Below are positions 12,425 through 25,200 of a DNA stretch of 64,000 nt, piece after piece; within the stretch, counting starts at the first letter, position 1, and each line of letters starts with the position of its first letter. Under the pieces are notes generated by a model. It was not told where the DNA came from and searched no databases. It saw nothing but the letters and a program-made list of their open reading frames with translations. The translations under genes were made by a program, and so were the position numbers. The stretch is from Todiramphus chloris collaris (taxonomy: Eukaryota > Chordata > Aves > Coraciiformes > Alcedinidae): positions 12,096,231 to 12,160,230 of the forward strand of contig JANVCC010000018.1 of the NCBI GenBank assembly GCA_025345505.1. Reading direction: 5' to 3'.

Positions 12425-14477
12425 CTGGAAAAAGAGTTGAAACTTCCTAGGGACTGATAAATACCAGTTTTAACAAATAAGCCTTGGCCTTCCAAATGGG
12501 CTTGTGGTATAAAGTGAAGACCTGCACAGGAAATAAAAGTGATTCCTAAAATAAATTTTTTTTGTGTGTGTGTATTTTTGTGTTTTCCTAAGGAAATACT
12601 GTTTATGGAACAGCAGTGTTGGCTTTTTGCTTGTCACTTTCTGTCCTCCCTGGTTTGACAACCCTGTAATGTTTAATCCCTTTGGCAAATTTCACATTTG
12701 TCAGTGGTCTGAAATGATACTAAGTTCCTGTAAATTTTATGAAGATGCATGAGAGGACAGGATGACATCTTGCTAATATCCATAGCTTGAGTTTTGGACT
12801 CAGACATGTTAGACATCAGAGAATTCCTGTAGGACTTCACTGGGAGACAGAAATTTGTCTGAAATCAGTCTTTGTGTATATGCATGTGTTGTGTGTATGC
12901 AAAGTAGGCATCTGTATATGGATATGTGAACTCACATCTGCACATAAGCACACAGAAAATTTACATTTATTGAATCAGTACCGAGGGTGCTATTTTCTCA
13001 GAAGGGATGACAAGGCAGTCAGGTCTTTCTTCTTAAGTACATTCTGGCAACTGGGATACCTTTGTGTTGAGCTTCATTCAAGAGTATGAATAAAATCATA
13101 TTGTTTTCTGGCTTTGTATTGGTGCTGTGTTCTTTGTCATTATTGCTATCTGAAGGTTAAAGATAAATTTTTGCTAGCGTGGCAGTTGTCATCTTGGGGA
13201 TGTTCAGTTGGAGGAGAACCCACAATTTATTATGTATTCTCAAGGTTTTGCAATCATTAATTTTCCTGAGAAAGGGAGAAGGGGACAGAGTCCAAATTAT
13301 TTTTCCCTCCTAGCTGAACAGAAAAAGATGGAAGAGGTTATAAGAATATATAAAGTAACTTTACTTGTGCTGAGAGTAGAAAATACCAATTTTACAAACT
13401 AATTCATTGAGATTTTAATATTAGATATTTCTGGAGTCCTATTATCTTTGCTTGGACAGCATGCAGGTTAGTTTGAATGTAGCAGAAACAAGCTGTCAGC
13501 AGCAAGAAATTATTGGTGAAAGCTATTTGAAGCATAGAGCATTAGGTGCTGTTGGACAGGCTTGTATTTGCAGTAGCTGTGATATATTGCCATGTAGAAA
13601 GCCTGTGATGACTTGTCACACAGAAATTTGGTTTTTATACTTGGGCAAGGGCCAGCATGTAAATCCACTTCAGGCTGATGACAAATTAACGATAATCTGA
13701 AAATTGTAATTGGTCATTTAAGCCTTTTGTAAATTATCCTTTGGAATAAAGAATTCGCTGAGGGGCTCTGTGTGTAAAGTAATGATGTTTCTTGCCAGTG
13801 TGCCCTCAAGAGTAGTTTGTGTAGTGTTGGAATATAGGTATTTGAGACTTCCTTAAAATAAAGAGCTAAGTTGCTGGAACATGGCTTCTAGTAATTGGAA
13901 TAATAGTAATAGTAATAATAGAAGGTATTATGAAAAGAAGGAAATTGTAATGTTATTTTCCTGGTATATTTACAATTCCTTATGCAATTTCTGTCCCAGG
14001 TTTAATACAATTTTTTAAATCCCTGAAACCAAATATTTATATTCTTGACCCCAAATCTGAATATTAAGCGTGACACAAAAATTGCTTTTCTGTAATTGTT
14101 GAAACTTTCATAGTAACAGCAGCAACACTTGGCTTCCGTACAGAGGGAGATACGTGCCTGAAGGGGAGATCCTGTTTCTTATTAACAAATTTTGGACACG
14201 TTGTATCTGTGTATTGCTTCTCCTCTTTGTGTAATGTAAAATATAGCAGGTTTTTTCAACAACAACAACAGAAAGTTTGATATCTATAATGTGGGAAAAG
14301 CAAGTAAGTTTTGTGTCAGTTTTACTAGTAGATCTTTTTATAATCAGAATAATTATTCTGTAGTGTATTAATTTCACCTGTGTTGTACTGCTTTTTCTGT
14401 TTGAAATATGTGGCAGGACCTGATTTTTGTGTTTCACTGATCTTTCTTAAAATTTATGTGACACTTGCAGCATTGCT

Positions 14478-14556
14478 CTTTTGGTTGGTTGGTTTGGGGT
14501 TTTTTTTTTGTCTGGTTTTGTTTGTTTGTTTTTTCTGCATGTTTCTAGTTTTTTTT
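14478..14556. repeat. G/T-rich low-complexity patch
   Basis: About 80 bp made of ggtt, gttt and T runs on the + strand. It lies 440 bp before an NBAS exon. It gives a chance F/L/V-rich frame. Confidence 0.85.
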
Positions 14557-14994
14557 TTTTAATTAAGAAAGACTGAAGTTTTTAATATGGTTGAAGAGAT
14601 GATGTTTTGTACCATTCGTCTAGTTGGTGTCTACAATAATTATGGCATTACATTACTGCTTTGATTTTACAAGCAAAAGATTTACTTGGAAAAGATCAAT
14701 ACAGGTGATATTTTAGTGGTTTTATTTAGCATCTTTTACTGCATGGTCTCATTCTTGTTTGGTTAATGCATCAAACACTTTGCCTGGTAGTCAAGGTAAA
14801 GCTGTATTCCAATTTAATTATATATTTTCTGTTTCTGGATTGCACTGATAAGTGTTTAATTAAGTATGTATAGAGGTGCTTGAAGTTAGTGCCTAATAAA
14901 ATATGGTTATACTGAAAATATTTCATTTGCTAACTGTGTCAAGGCTACATGAGTCAGTAATCAAAGCTTTATTTCCACTCCCTGTATGTTGCAG

Positions 14995-15071
14995 TTCTGC
15001 TACAACTGGCAAGTGATGCTTTACCAAATGATATGGCCTTGTCTCTTGCCTATCTACTTGCACTGCCACAG
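14995..15071 (+). CDS. NBAS: NBAS exon 5 of window (2 nt + 25 codons)
   Basis: The first two bases complete valine 168. The exon then encodes window residues 169-193: LLQLASDALPNDMALSLAYL followed by LALPQ. Acceptor 'tatgttgcag', donor 'gtatgt', leaving phase 0. The sequence is a strongly hydrophobic helical pair and among the most conserved stretches of NBAS as I recall it. At 77 nt this is the shortest exon in the window. Skipping it would break the frame, because 77 is not a multiple of three. Confidence 0.96.
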
Positions 15072-15585
15072 GTATGTTGATAGTACTTTTGTATGTTTTT
15101 GCCAGGAAAGACTTCATAGCATTTAGAATTCCATAAGAGAATGTAATTTCCTTAGGGTTTTAAAATCTAAGTCTTTGAAATCACTTAAATACATGTTTTA
15201 CACATGTTTCTGTGTAAAAGCCATTGTGACTGGCTTATGAGCGAGGCACAGGCGCAAAGACATGCTTCCTTGCTTAAAGGAGTAGTTGGACCATCTGAGT
15301 GACACATCTAATGTAGCTCATTAATACGGTTAAAACCTTAGTGGTATAGAAACAGCAGAACTGTAGCTGGAAAATAATTTTGCCAGTTGTTTGTGCAAGA
15401 GTGGAAAGCTATCATAATGTAGAATTATCTTTGTGTGTGTGTAGGTTGCTGATTTACTTTTGTGTCAGAGAAACATAGTCAGAGCTATTTCTAAATCACA
15501 GCAAGTAGCTTTTTAGAAAGTTTGTGCACTTGATGTTGTAAGCTTGCTAATTCTTTCATCTAAATTAATGCTCTCTTTCTCCTAG
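15072..15585 (+). other. NBAS: NBAS intron (514 bp)
   Basis: A short GT-AG intron ending in the pyrimidine tract 'ctctctttctcctag'. Nothing else was seen. Confidence 0.9.
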
Positions 15586-15723
15586 GCGGTAGATGCCAAC
15601 AAATGCTTTGAAAAGCAATTACATTCTGCGTTATCTCTCCAGCTGGCAAGTTATTACTATAGCCTGCAGATCTATGCTCGTTTGGCACCATGTTTCAAGG
15701 ACAAATGCCACCCTCTCTACAGG
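15586..15723 (+). CDS. NBAS: NBAS exon 6 of window (46 codons)
   Basis: It encodes window residues 194-239, from AVDANKCFEKQLHSALSLQL to the cysteine-bearing ARLAPCFKDKCHPLYR, phase 0 at both ends. The last codon is AGG, and the donor 'gttagt' is weaker than the others because T replaces A/G at +3. The YYYSLQIYARLAPC helix is a strong NBAS signature. The two cysteines five residues apart are conserved as I remember the family; no metal site is known. A 15.5-kb intron follows, the longest in the window. Confidence 0.96.
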
Positions 15724-18700
15724 GTTAGTACTCTTTCTTTTTAAAACCGTATTCATTAATGTGCAGCATTAAAGCTATTTTAAAAAGCCAGTACATGAGC
15801 TAAGCCTGTTAGGGAGCTGATCTGGCTTACGCTGTGAGCAGCCTGTTAAGTTATGCATAATTATTCTTCTGCAGTGCTGTAAACAGACAAGAACTTCACA
15901 GTTTGTGGAAGAGTTTTTGAAGCACAGTATCAAGTGCCCTTTATAGGTAATAGCACTATCAGTCTTCAAAGTAGCTTATAAACAATGAGTAATAATGATC
16001 ATAGCCTATGCTGTCACCTTCCAGTACTAATGCCATACAGTACTACTTAGGAAGAGTCGTGTCCATTTCAACACAAACGGTGCTATTCGAAGTTTCTGTA
16101 GCCTTTCTTGAGGTGTGTTGCTTTGTATTTCTTTTTACATATGTATAATTTGAAAAATTATCCTTATTCATTGATGATGTTGTTGATTTTCTTGGACAAG
16201 TGTCTCTTTTTGAAATGGCACAGCTTCGCTTCTTATTCATCACCTGTGATTAAAGTGGTTACGTGGTAAACACTGAACTAAATCGAAGCGGTGACATACA
16301 GAAGCTTAAGTCACCAGCTGCCATTCCTGCTAACATACCCAAGTAAAAACTCTCTTTCCAACTCCAAAAGAGCCTTTCTGAATTTACACCAGTTTTTTCT
16401 ATACAGAAGATCTCTGAACTGTTTGGTTTCCAACCTAGCTTTGAATTACAGCTAAAAGAGCACTTCTGATCACAAGTTTTCTGAAAAGTGAGACCACTAA
16501 TTACCACGGTGGCATAAGAGGAGACTTTTTTTCCCTGTGTTCAGAATGACCCCTCATTTACAGAGGAAAGCCTGTTTTGATATCTGCCCAGTTCTGTAAT
16601 TAAGCAGCCTTTCATGTTCCTGCTGAGATGTACATTCTACTGTCTTCTGTTTGAAAACTGAAGGAAAACTTAGTGCACAACTGAAATTCGTGGGACTTGC
16701 AAAATATATTGGTGGTGAGGAATTCATTCATGTTTGTTAAATAGCATTTTTTGAGCCTAGGTACACCTGCTGCAAGACAGTTTTGATTGAAAAAGATATA
16801 TTTTCTTTTTTTAGTTTAAATTTTTAAACAGTCTTACAGAAAAAGCTAGGAAGCCTTTTGAAAGAGTAAGTGATAAGAGTGACAGAGATGTTAAAGATTG
16901 AACTATTTCTACTTAAATTGCTGTTTAATGAGCAAAGTCTTATCAACAGCACCATGTAGTTTAGTGAAGGATCATAGTAAGAGATAAATCTTTTGTTCTA
17001 TCTTGGTAAAATACTGTATGTGACTTTGATAAGCAGTGGATTCTAAGTTGTTTGCTCAAAAGAATATGGGCAATGTTTAAATACTGCTCTTAAACAGTAA
17101 CTTTTTAAAACAACTGTATGGGAAGATCCTGAGTGAAGAGTACACCAAGAAAAAAGAAAGAAAAAAGACAAAAAAACCCAAAAAATAAATCTGAATGCCC
17201 GGCAAGAAAATAAATCAGAAAATGTTCACTGTTATTAATTCCAAGTGTATCCAGTGTAGTTCTAAGGGTTCCCACTGAGGGAATGTCACTGAAATAGGAA
17301 AAGAAAGTTGTGGGGTATTGTTTGTTTGTTTGTTTGTTTTTCTTGTGTTGTTGTTGTTGTTTTTTTCCTCACACAAGAAAGCCTGGGACTTAAATGCTCC
17401 ATTTTCTCTACAAACAGCCATTTGTTTAAGTGCACATCTTAGATGCTGGTAATAAAGCATGGCTCTACTTTCAAGTTGCATTCCTCAATGCCTTACCAGT
17501 TGCTATCCATGGGAATAGATCTAGCCATGCTTTTATTTTTGTGTTTCCTAAGAGCTTTGTGGGGGTAGGAAAGAAATTGAAATTGATCTGTAACTTTTAT
17601 GGTACAAACTTTTATGAAGATAATAAATTCAATTGTGGATGTCATTCCATGGTAGACTGTCTTCCAGTTCATGCCACTGCTGTCTTGCATGACCTTTATC
17701 TTCTGGCTGTTTCTCAAACCAGAAATGTGTCCCCAGGCCCTTTAACTGTGTAATTAAAAGCTATGCATTATTCTTAGAAGATAACGGAGTGTGTTTTTGT
17801 GGGTGAAGGTATATGTTGAATCCCTTCCCCGCCCCCCTTCTAAACATTTGCATATTGAGTAAAGATCAAAATCTGTCATTTCAACCACATGCTTACAAGG
17901 TGGATCCTTAAAATTGTAGAGCATATATTTTTGTTTGTCATGTAAGTCACAGTAGGTGTGATCCCTCTTACCAACTGAATCAAGTATCCTCTCTCAAAAC
18001 TCAGTATCTCTGAGTTTATAAGAAGATGTATAGAAGCATGGGAAGTGTAGACTTCTCAATGCTTAAAAATTACATCATATAAATCTTTCAAAACATTACA
18101 TGAGTACTTCTGGCATAATGGGAGACATGTTCTCAAAATGAAAATAGCAGAGGTGTTATAAGGATAATAGGGAGCAGTGGTAGAGAGTTCCTCTTCCACT
18201 GGCTAAGACAGACTTAGGATTTGATAGTTAGTCGAGGAAGACATTTTGAAGGAATGGTTGTGTCTGATGCACAAAGGCTTGATTTTTTTTTTTTTTTTTG
18301 CTTGTTTGTTTTTTGTTTGTTTTATTACTGTGGCATGAAATGCTGTCAGCTAATATCAACACACCAGAACAGAATCATAAATTGGCACAAATTCTCATTA
18401 ATTTTTTTTGTATTGTTGATGTCCAAAAGAAAATCAGATTGATAATTTCTATTTCTGATTAAGTTATTAGTTTGAGGAGAAACAAAGGGATTTGGGTGTA
18501 AAGTACTGCTTTAGTTTTGTACCCAAGACAAATTTGAATTTTAGTTGTTATAATCATATAAACATAGCTCAGATGACCTAAACTATAATTATTATATTAT
18601 TTTCTTATCCTAAGGGAGATATTAAAGGAATTCTACAACCAAGTAAAACCACAGATAAAGATCTGTAAGAAAAATGCCAGACAGAAGAAGAGAACAAAAT

Positions 18701-18789
18701 TTCCAGAAATAAACTGTCTGTGGAAAGCATTGGTGTGGTGAGGCTCGTTACCCTTTGAGAAGCTGTATTTATTTTTGCTTTAGGTCTGT

Positions 18790-18970
18790 GCTGGACCTGG
18801 AAGGGAAGAGGTTAACTTTATTCATTGCAGTCTCTACAGTGCTGTGCTTTGCGTTTATGGCTGAAAGCCTTGATAACACACCAGTGTTTTGGCTACTGCT
18901 GAACCTCACTTGCACAGTATCAAGGCTGCCTCCCCACTGCCACTCTGATTCACCTCTCACTGCCTGCCAG
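18790..18970 (+). mobile_element. ERVL-type avian LTR fragment
   Basis: Two strings mark it: 'gaggttaactttattc' at about 18808 and the block near 18843-18925 with 'gctgtgctttgcgtttatgg', 'gataacacaccagtg' and 'tcaaggctgcc'. These follow the order of a solo-LTR family common in birds (GGLTR/TguERVL-like, from memory). The copy at 44975 shares the same landmarks in the same order. It is degenerate, has no internal retroviral genes, and both ends are uncertain. Confidence 0.65.
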
Positions 18971-21289
18971 TCTCGATGAATGAGAAGAAAAGCTGTACAG
19001 CTGAGCAAGAAATTTGCTGGATGATTTTTGCTGTTAACAGCTTATCTCATTTCTTCTATCCCGGTGATCTGATAAGTGATCAGAATAAATATATCTGGGG
19101 ATTGCTTGCTGTGGAAAGGAGTGAAAACAATTTAATTATCCTAAGGTTAATTAATATGTTGTGTTCTTGTCCACATGGTACTAATCTAAAAGGTGTTTCC
19201 GTGGTTTTGGAGAGGAGTTTTTTACTGACCTTATCTGGGGGGCAAGCTTTTCCTCAGAGCATCAAGCAGCAGTTCTAACAAACACTGCAGAGGAGGATGT
19301 GAATTTTGCAATTAATAGCAGAAAAGTTTCCATTAGCAGAAAAGTCTTAGGTTTTTATTTTATTACCTTACCTGTTATTGTCATTCAAGAAAATGAATTT
19401 GATCCCTGTACTGTTGTGCACTGCAACTGCCAATATGTTGAAATGGTAACCTCAGACGTTCTCCTTAGTGATGCTGTTGATGCAACCTGGAGTTGGTGAA
19501 GGAACTCGGAGTTCAAGCTCCATGGAGTTAAGTAGCCTGATACAACTGGCTTTTGAGTCACTATGTGAAAGGGTGCATTTATACAGTGAACTCGTACTCT
19601 GTGCACTTAACCTGCTTCACTTTACTGTTGCTTGCTACTTAGGAAAGCCTCTGTCAATCTCTCCAGAAGAGGCAGAATTATGTCTGATTCCACCTCACAT
19701 AAATTCACTTTCTACAAAGTAGCGTTTTTTCCTGGTTTCGTGTTGTGGTTTTTAAAACGTTTTTTGCGGTTTTTTTAATTTTCTCTCCCTGTTTGTATCA
19801 CACCTGTTGTGTATTTTAGTTCCTGTGCTGTTTCACTTTATTCCTGACATTGTTAGACCATTGCTTCTGTCTATTCACATCTTTCTTTGCAGGACTGTAT
19901 TTAGGTTCTCTATACTGCTCTCACCACTATGGCACCTGTAGTTTTTAAGTGCATTAATTGGCTGTGACAAGTGTGATGTGTGTCTCTTATCTCCTTTCCC
20001 ATAGGAGAAAAACAGCATGTGGAACAGTTTATAAATAGTTGCATGCTGGTAGCTGTTTATTTTTTCTTATGTTAATGCAAGCAAGGTCAAAATAAGAGTG
20101 CTCTGAACTTGGGACTGAATATGCAGAAATTTGTGTTGATCTTACAAGGATTTCATTCTGCAGGCTAGACCTAGTTCCCAAGGCAGTTCTGTTGCTTATT
20201 TGTATAACATTGATCTAATTATAAATATGGTTTTCTTAAGACAGAGAAGAACTCCAAGCGATGGTCCTTATGATACAGCTGTAGGTAATATTCTGAATGT
20301 AGGATATTGTAAATAAAGATTTATTTGCAATTTAAGTAAATATTGTATAAGAAGAACATATACAGGAAGAAGAAAAGAGGCAAATCTTACGGGCTACCAG
20401 GTGTGTTACAGATGTTGTATGAGGTCTAATGGCTTTAACCTTATTACATGGCACCATAGTGCAGCTAGAAGTTAAGTCTATGCATATGAGCTAATCTGTC
20501 ATTAGAAGTCAAATGCTCATTAATCTGTTCCATGTTGTTTTGTGATTAATATCCTGTCACATTCCTAAATTATTAATTTAATCCACTAGAAAGAATATGT
20601 ACATTCTTAATCTCAAATTGGATTTGTGTACGTGAAGTTTTACTGTATTCCGTTAACTCTGATGTGCAAAACTGACAAACTGTGTCAGACAGTCTTGTTT
20701 CATTCTGTCTTGACGTTCAACTTTTCAGTCATGAACACAATGGCTAGCAAGAATTCTGTTGTAGATGGTGAAGTACTGCTCTTTATTGTTGGCTTATGAT
20801 GGAGTTAAAAGATTGCCTTTACTTTTATTACTATTTTAAATATTGATTCAAGCCCTTGTCTTGTCTTTGGTCCCTCTTTTTCTGTTTGGTTAGTGATGCT
20901 AAAATGTATCTGAAATGCTTCTAAGTTCAGTGCATACCTGATGGTTTCAAAAACAAATTTGGGAGACATGAGAGTTTAACTCCTTGAATCTGCGCTGCAT
21001 TATTCCCTCTTCCATTAACCTTCCTGCAGGTGTGTGGAGTCTGTGACAGAGAGGAGAACCAGGGAGAGGGAGGGCAGAGGTGGAAGGCACCACAAATGAG
21101 GCATTAGCTGGCAGAATAAGGACTTATATTGGAAGAAGTGTTCTTTGTTTTTGGGTTTTTTTGTTGTTTTTGGTTTTTTAAAAAAACAAACATTGTAGTC
21201 TTGATGTGTAGCATGACATTTGAATTCAAAGAGTTCAGAATCATCAGAAAATGTACATATTTATTCCTCATTCCTTCTCCAAGTCATTC

Positions 21290-22230
21290 ATAAGAGATTC
21301 TTGAATAAAAGTGGTATCAAAACCTGGCCCTACAGGACTTGCTGCTGGCTCTGCCCTATCTGAAAAGCGGTCACTAAGCTTTCATCTCTCCTTTCACCAG
21401 GTTTTCAGTTCATAAAAGGACCTTTCTTTCAATCCCTTGGCAATTTAAGTTTCCTGACTGGACTTTGGTGGGGAAACTTGACAAAGAATTTTGGAAGATC
21501 TGTATGTATTTTATCATAGGTTTTCCTTTTTCAGTGTGCTCACTGACACCTCATAGTCCTGCAGCAAACTAACAAAGTGGATTTCCCTCTACAGAGGCCA
21601 TGCTGACTTTTTTCCACTGAGCTCTGTTAATACATGTGCTCAGTGGTCTTGTTCTTTGTTGTAGAGTCTGCCCTCTTACCAGGGATGGAAGTCTGATTCA
21701 CTGGTTTGTGATCCCTATGAGGATCCCACTGAGATTCATTTTTTAGATGGGACTTGCTCTCTGTCACTGTGGTGGGGTTTTTTTAAACATTTGTTGATGC
21801 ACATTAGCCTGCCATTTTACATAATACCATGCTTTGTTCCATGAAAGCTGAGGGTTGAATGCCATCTGATCATGGGATGGGCAAGCACATCACTTACCCA
21901 ATTGGCCTGATGCTTCCCAGATGCTTTCTCCTAACTCATCTAGCTCTTCTGAGCTCTCTCCCCAACATCTTCAGCAGTGAGGGCTGGCAGAGAGATCTCA
22001 TTGATTTCCTCTGCTATGGGCTAAACCATGAGTGCCTTTTTCACACCTTTTCAACATGTGATCCTATCACTTCCCTAGCTGGCTTCTTGATTTTGAGGAA
22101 ATTTGCAGAATATTTTGGTATCAGCTTTACTGTTCTGTATAAGGCATTTTCCAGGTGCATTTTTAGCCCTTTTAATTTTCTCTTTGGCTTATCGCATTTT
22201 GTGAGTTTTCCTGATTGATTTGTGTATTCA
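21290..22230 (-). mobile_element. Ancient CR1/L3-like retrotransposon relic
   Basis: On the minus strand, the bases near 21587-21625 read SQHGLCRGKSTLL, the reverse-transcriptase box known from CR1 elements. Flanking plus-strand phrases such as 'tttgacaaagaa'-like text, 'gtgctcactgacacc', 'ggccatgctgact' and 'ccagggatggaagt' follow the order of old amniote CR1/L3 elements. The copy is riddled with stops and frameshifts and is far more diverged than the other CR1 copies here. It is therefore probably a relic predating modern birds. The RT core (about 21330-21780) is well supported; the extension to 22230 is tentative. The 119-codon plus-strand frame at 21859-22218 lies in this zone and is not a gene. 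Confidence 0.7.
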
Positions 22231-25200
22231 TCAATGATGTCTCAACAAATAGACATTTAAAAAATTAATATCTGAGCCAACAAAAATTGAGAGCTCATTA
22301 AACACTACTATATTTGAGGGCTTAAATTTCAAGTAAGCTCTCCAGAACTAGCAGTCATTGTGGACATTTTTGAACATCTTCCAGTATGATCCCAGAAGCA
22401 GTAATCTAGAAGTTAGCGACATTGCAGTCAGATTTTGACAGCTGTGCTCTTTTGGTTGAGGTGTGTTTGATACAGATAAGCCAGGGTTTCACAGATCCTC
22501 ATATATCTTTGTTAAGAACACAACACTGCAAAGCATCGCTGTTAGTTGGGACCAAATAATATTTGGGTAACTCTGAAAAGACAGACTGTTACATTGTTCA
22601 TTTTTTGCTTGGTTGTTTTTTTTCCTCCCCTGGTTTTATTTCTTCAAGATAAATTGTTCTTAAGAAAGTGAGATGGCTACAGTGTTGCTTATTTTTGTTT
22701 CTCAGGGGTTATATAAGCTATTCTCTTAAATCCTACTTCTGAAAGCAGAGCGAGTGTTCTTGAACCAGCTGTTCAGAAATACTCCTTTCTAAAAGAGGAT
22801 CTTCAAACCAGCCTTTCATTTCAGCAGGGGTTTGAGGTCTAGCTTGCCTGTGTTCCTCTGGAGACATAACTGTGGCTTTTCATGCAAGGGAAGTAGTTGG
22901 GCTAAGTACTAATGCTTTCCTTCTTGAAAAGGGTTTTGTTCCTCTTTGGGAAATTGTATAAAGATGACCAACAGCTTTTTGAAGCAGTCTTCCTCTAGTC
23001 AATTCACTTTGTCTTCTCTTTTACTTTCTTTTGCTGTGCTTCTGTAGCTGTTTTCTCCAGTCAGTAAGCATCATTAATTTTGCAAGCAGCCCGATAGAAA
23101 TTTTCTGTTAATCTTAGGACACAAAATATTGTAGCGAAATTTTATTCATCTGGATTGACAATATAGGTAAGTTTTTAGACACTGTTGAATTCCTATCAAG
23201 TGAGAGAGCTGGCTTCTTCATCTGTTTGGTTTTTAGTGATTTAGTTGTTTGATGGTGGGGTTTTTTGGGTTTTTTTTTTTTTTCCATCTTGGAGAGCTGA
23301 GGATAAATGCTAGATTGACCTTTATAAATTTAGCCTAAGAAGCTGTTAGTGAAAATGTACATTACAATAAGAGAAAGGTAGTCACTGAAAAAGTCATGCA
23401 TCTAATCAGAAGTGCTCCTGGCTGAGGATGAAAAAATATTTGACCTCTGGCATTTTACTTGCTTCCAGGGAAGAGGACATCATGTGTTTTGTAGGTCATG
23501 GAATATTTAGTTTTCAGGCTTTAAATTAGAAGATATAGAAATATTTGCATGTATCCAGTCAAGTAACTGCACAAATTAAAAGGTTACAGTATTGTACTTA
23601 TACTGTATCATATTGTAATGAAGTTTTACAGTAGGAATATATTCTTGTCCCAAAGTCTGTATATTGCTACAGCTGCCATATAGATCAAGATATAAAGATA
23701 TATTAAAAAATAACATAGAGTATTGTAATTTATTCAAAAAGAGAGCACAGTGGTTTTGGTTTATTTGTTTAGAGCAAAGGGAGATGGACAGAAAGTTAGT
23801 ATAATGACCTAAACTGTGACATTATTTACCGGGAGTAATGCTGACTGCAAATGAGTAATTAATTATGTACTGTGCATTTAGTAGACAATTCACTCAAAAC
23901 TAGGCAATATTTTTCTATTATTGGAGGCATTCTTTCAGTTGACTTTTTAACCTTTCATATATCATCTGTTAGTTCCACTAAAACAGCTGCCAGGTGAAAT
24001 TATGCCATTTTTCTACCTACATCTGATTGGTCAATATCTTAACTGAGTAAGAGAGTGTCTATAATAGGACACAAGGTAGAGAAGAAACTATGAAAAATAT
24101 TTTCTCTGGGGACAAATTTTTCCTCGCTCATGCTGGAATAACTGATTAAAAACAAAGCAGAAAAGCATCTAAAGCAGTGCACTAGAGCAATTCATTCAAC
24201 TGTTCAGACACAAGTCATTTACCATAACTGTAGAAACAACTGCATGGGCAACTTCTGAAATTATTTTTATGTCTTATTACTTAACAGCAGCCTCTTGCAT
24301 TATTTTGTTTTCCTGCAGTAGTACTGGCTTCTGTATTGGAAATAATGTTGATTTAACTTACACCTGGTGATTTTGTTTGGTCTTAAAGTCCCTTTGTTGC
24401 CATTATTTCTTCTGCTACTGGATATTAAAAGATCATGTGTTACTTCTGTAACCAAGTTTCATCTGTTAGGAATTTATCTTATAATATCTTCAGTACAAAT
24501 TCAAGGCATTTTCTAGACTAACATGCAGATATTAATATTCAGTAGTCTATAAATACTGCAGATATCCTGGCTGACTGTATGATTTCATTTTGTGGTGGGA
24601 GGCTGCTTGACTGTAAAACAAAATGTATAGATGAAATAAAATTTAAGTGCATTTTCTTCCCAGTTTTGAGTATTCTTCTAATTCTAGCCAGTGATTGTGG
24701 TACCTCTGCAAATAGTGTTAAAAAAATGCCGCAGAACATGGTTTTGTATAATAGATGCTGTACAGTGCTTAGCCCAATGCTAATACCATCTTTTGTGTAA
24801 TTCCTGAAGCAGAAGTAAGAACAGCGGTTAATATAATTTCAAGGTTGTGTGCTAGCAACATCTGATTCACGTAATTCAAAACCAACAGCTTAACTCTAAA
24901 TCCTTTTTTACTTAATCTATTCTGTCGGCTTTGTTGGCAGAAAATATTACTGGGATTCCACTTACGTGATATTTTTAATCATACCTGCATCTTGGGCAAC
25001 CTTTTGTCCTTATAAGATTCAGTTGGTTCCCAACATAATGATGTTGAATTGGTTAGTGGCATGTGCTGCCTTCCTATTCCAAGTGTTTTGGTTTGCAACC
25101 ATTAAATTTCAGCATTGCTTATTGAAACCACACAACATTCCTTCTATTAAAAACAAAAATTAAGAACAACACAAAGAGATGGTTTGTTAGACTCCAGTTT

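Larger units (their letters stand above)
9725..14994 (+). other. NBAS: NBAS intron (5.3 kb)
   Basis: A phase-1 GT-AG intron. It holds an A/C-rich patch at about 10297-10340, a TTTG repeat with a facing AAAC repeat at 12381-12424 and a G/T-rich patch at about 14478-14556. No transposon or RNA gene was recognised. Reading frames of 60-110 codons here (for example 12787-13089 and 14108-14437 minus) show no known protein features. Confidence 0.8.

Noticed and set aside
17401..17760. Paired open frames on both strands at about 17430-17753
   Set aside because: The two frames are shadows of each other in AT-rich intron, with no known motif, and no NBAS exon is missing at this position (residues 239 and 240 join directly).
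21859..22218. 119-codon plus-strand frame
   Set aside because: Lies on the opposite strand of, and inside or beside, an old CR1-like relic; no protein features.
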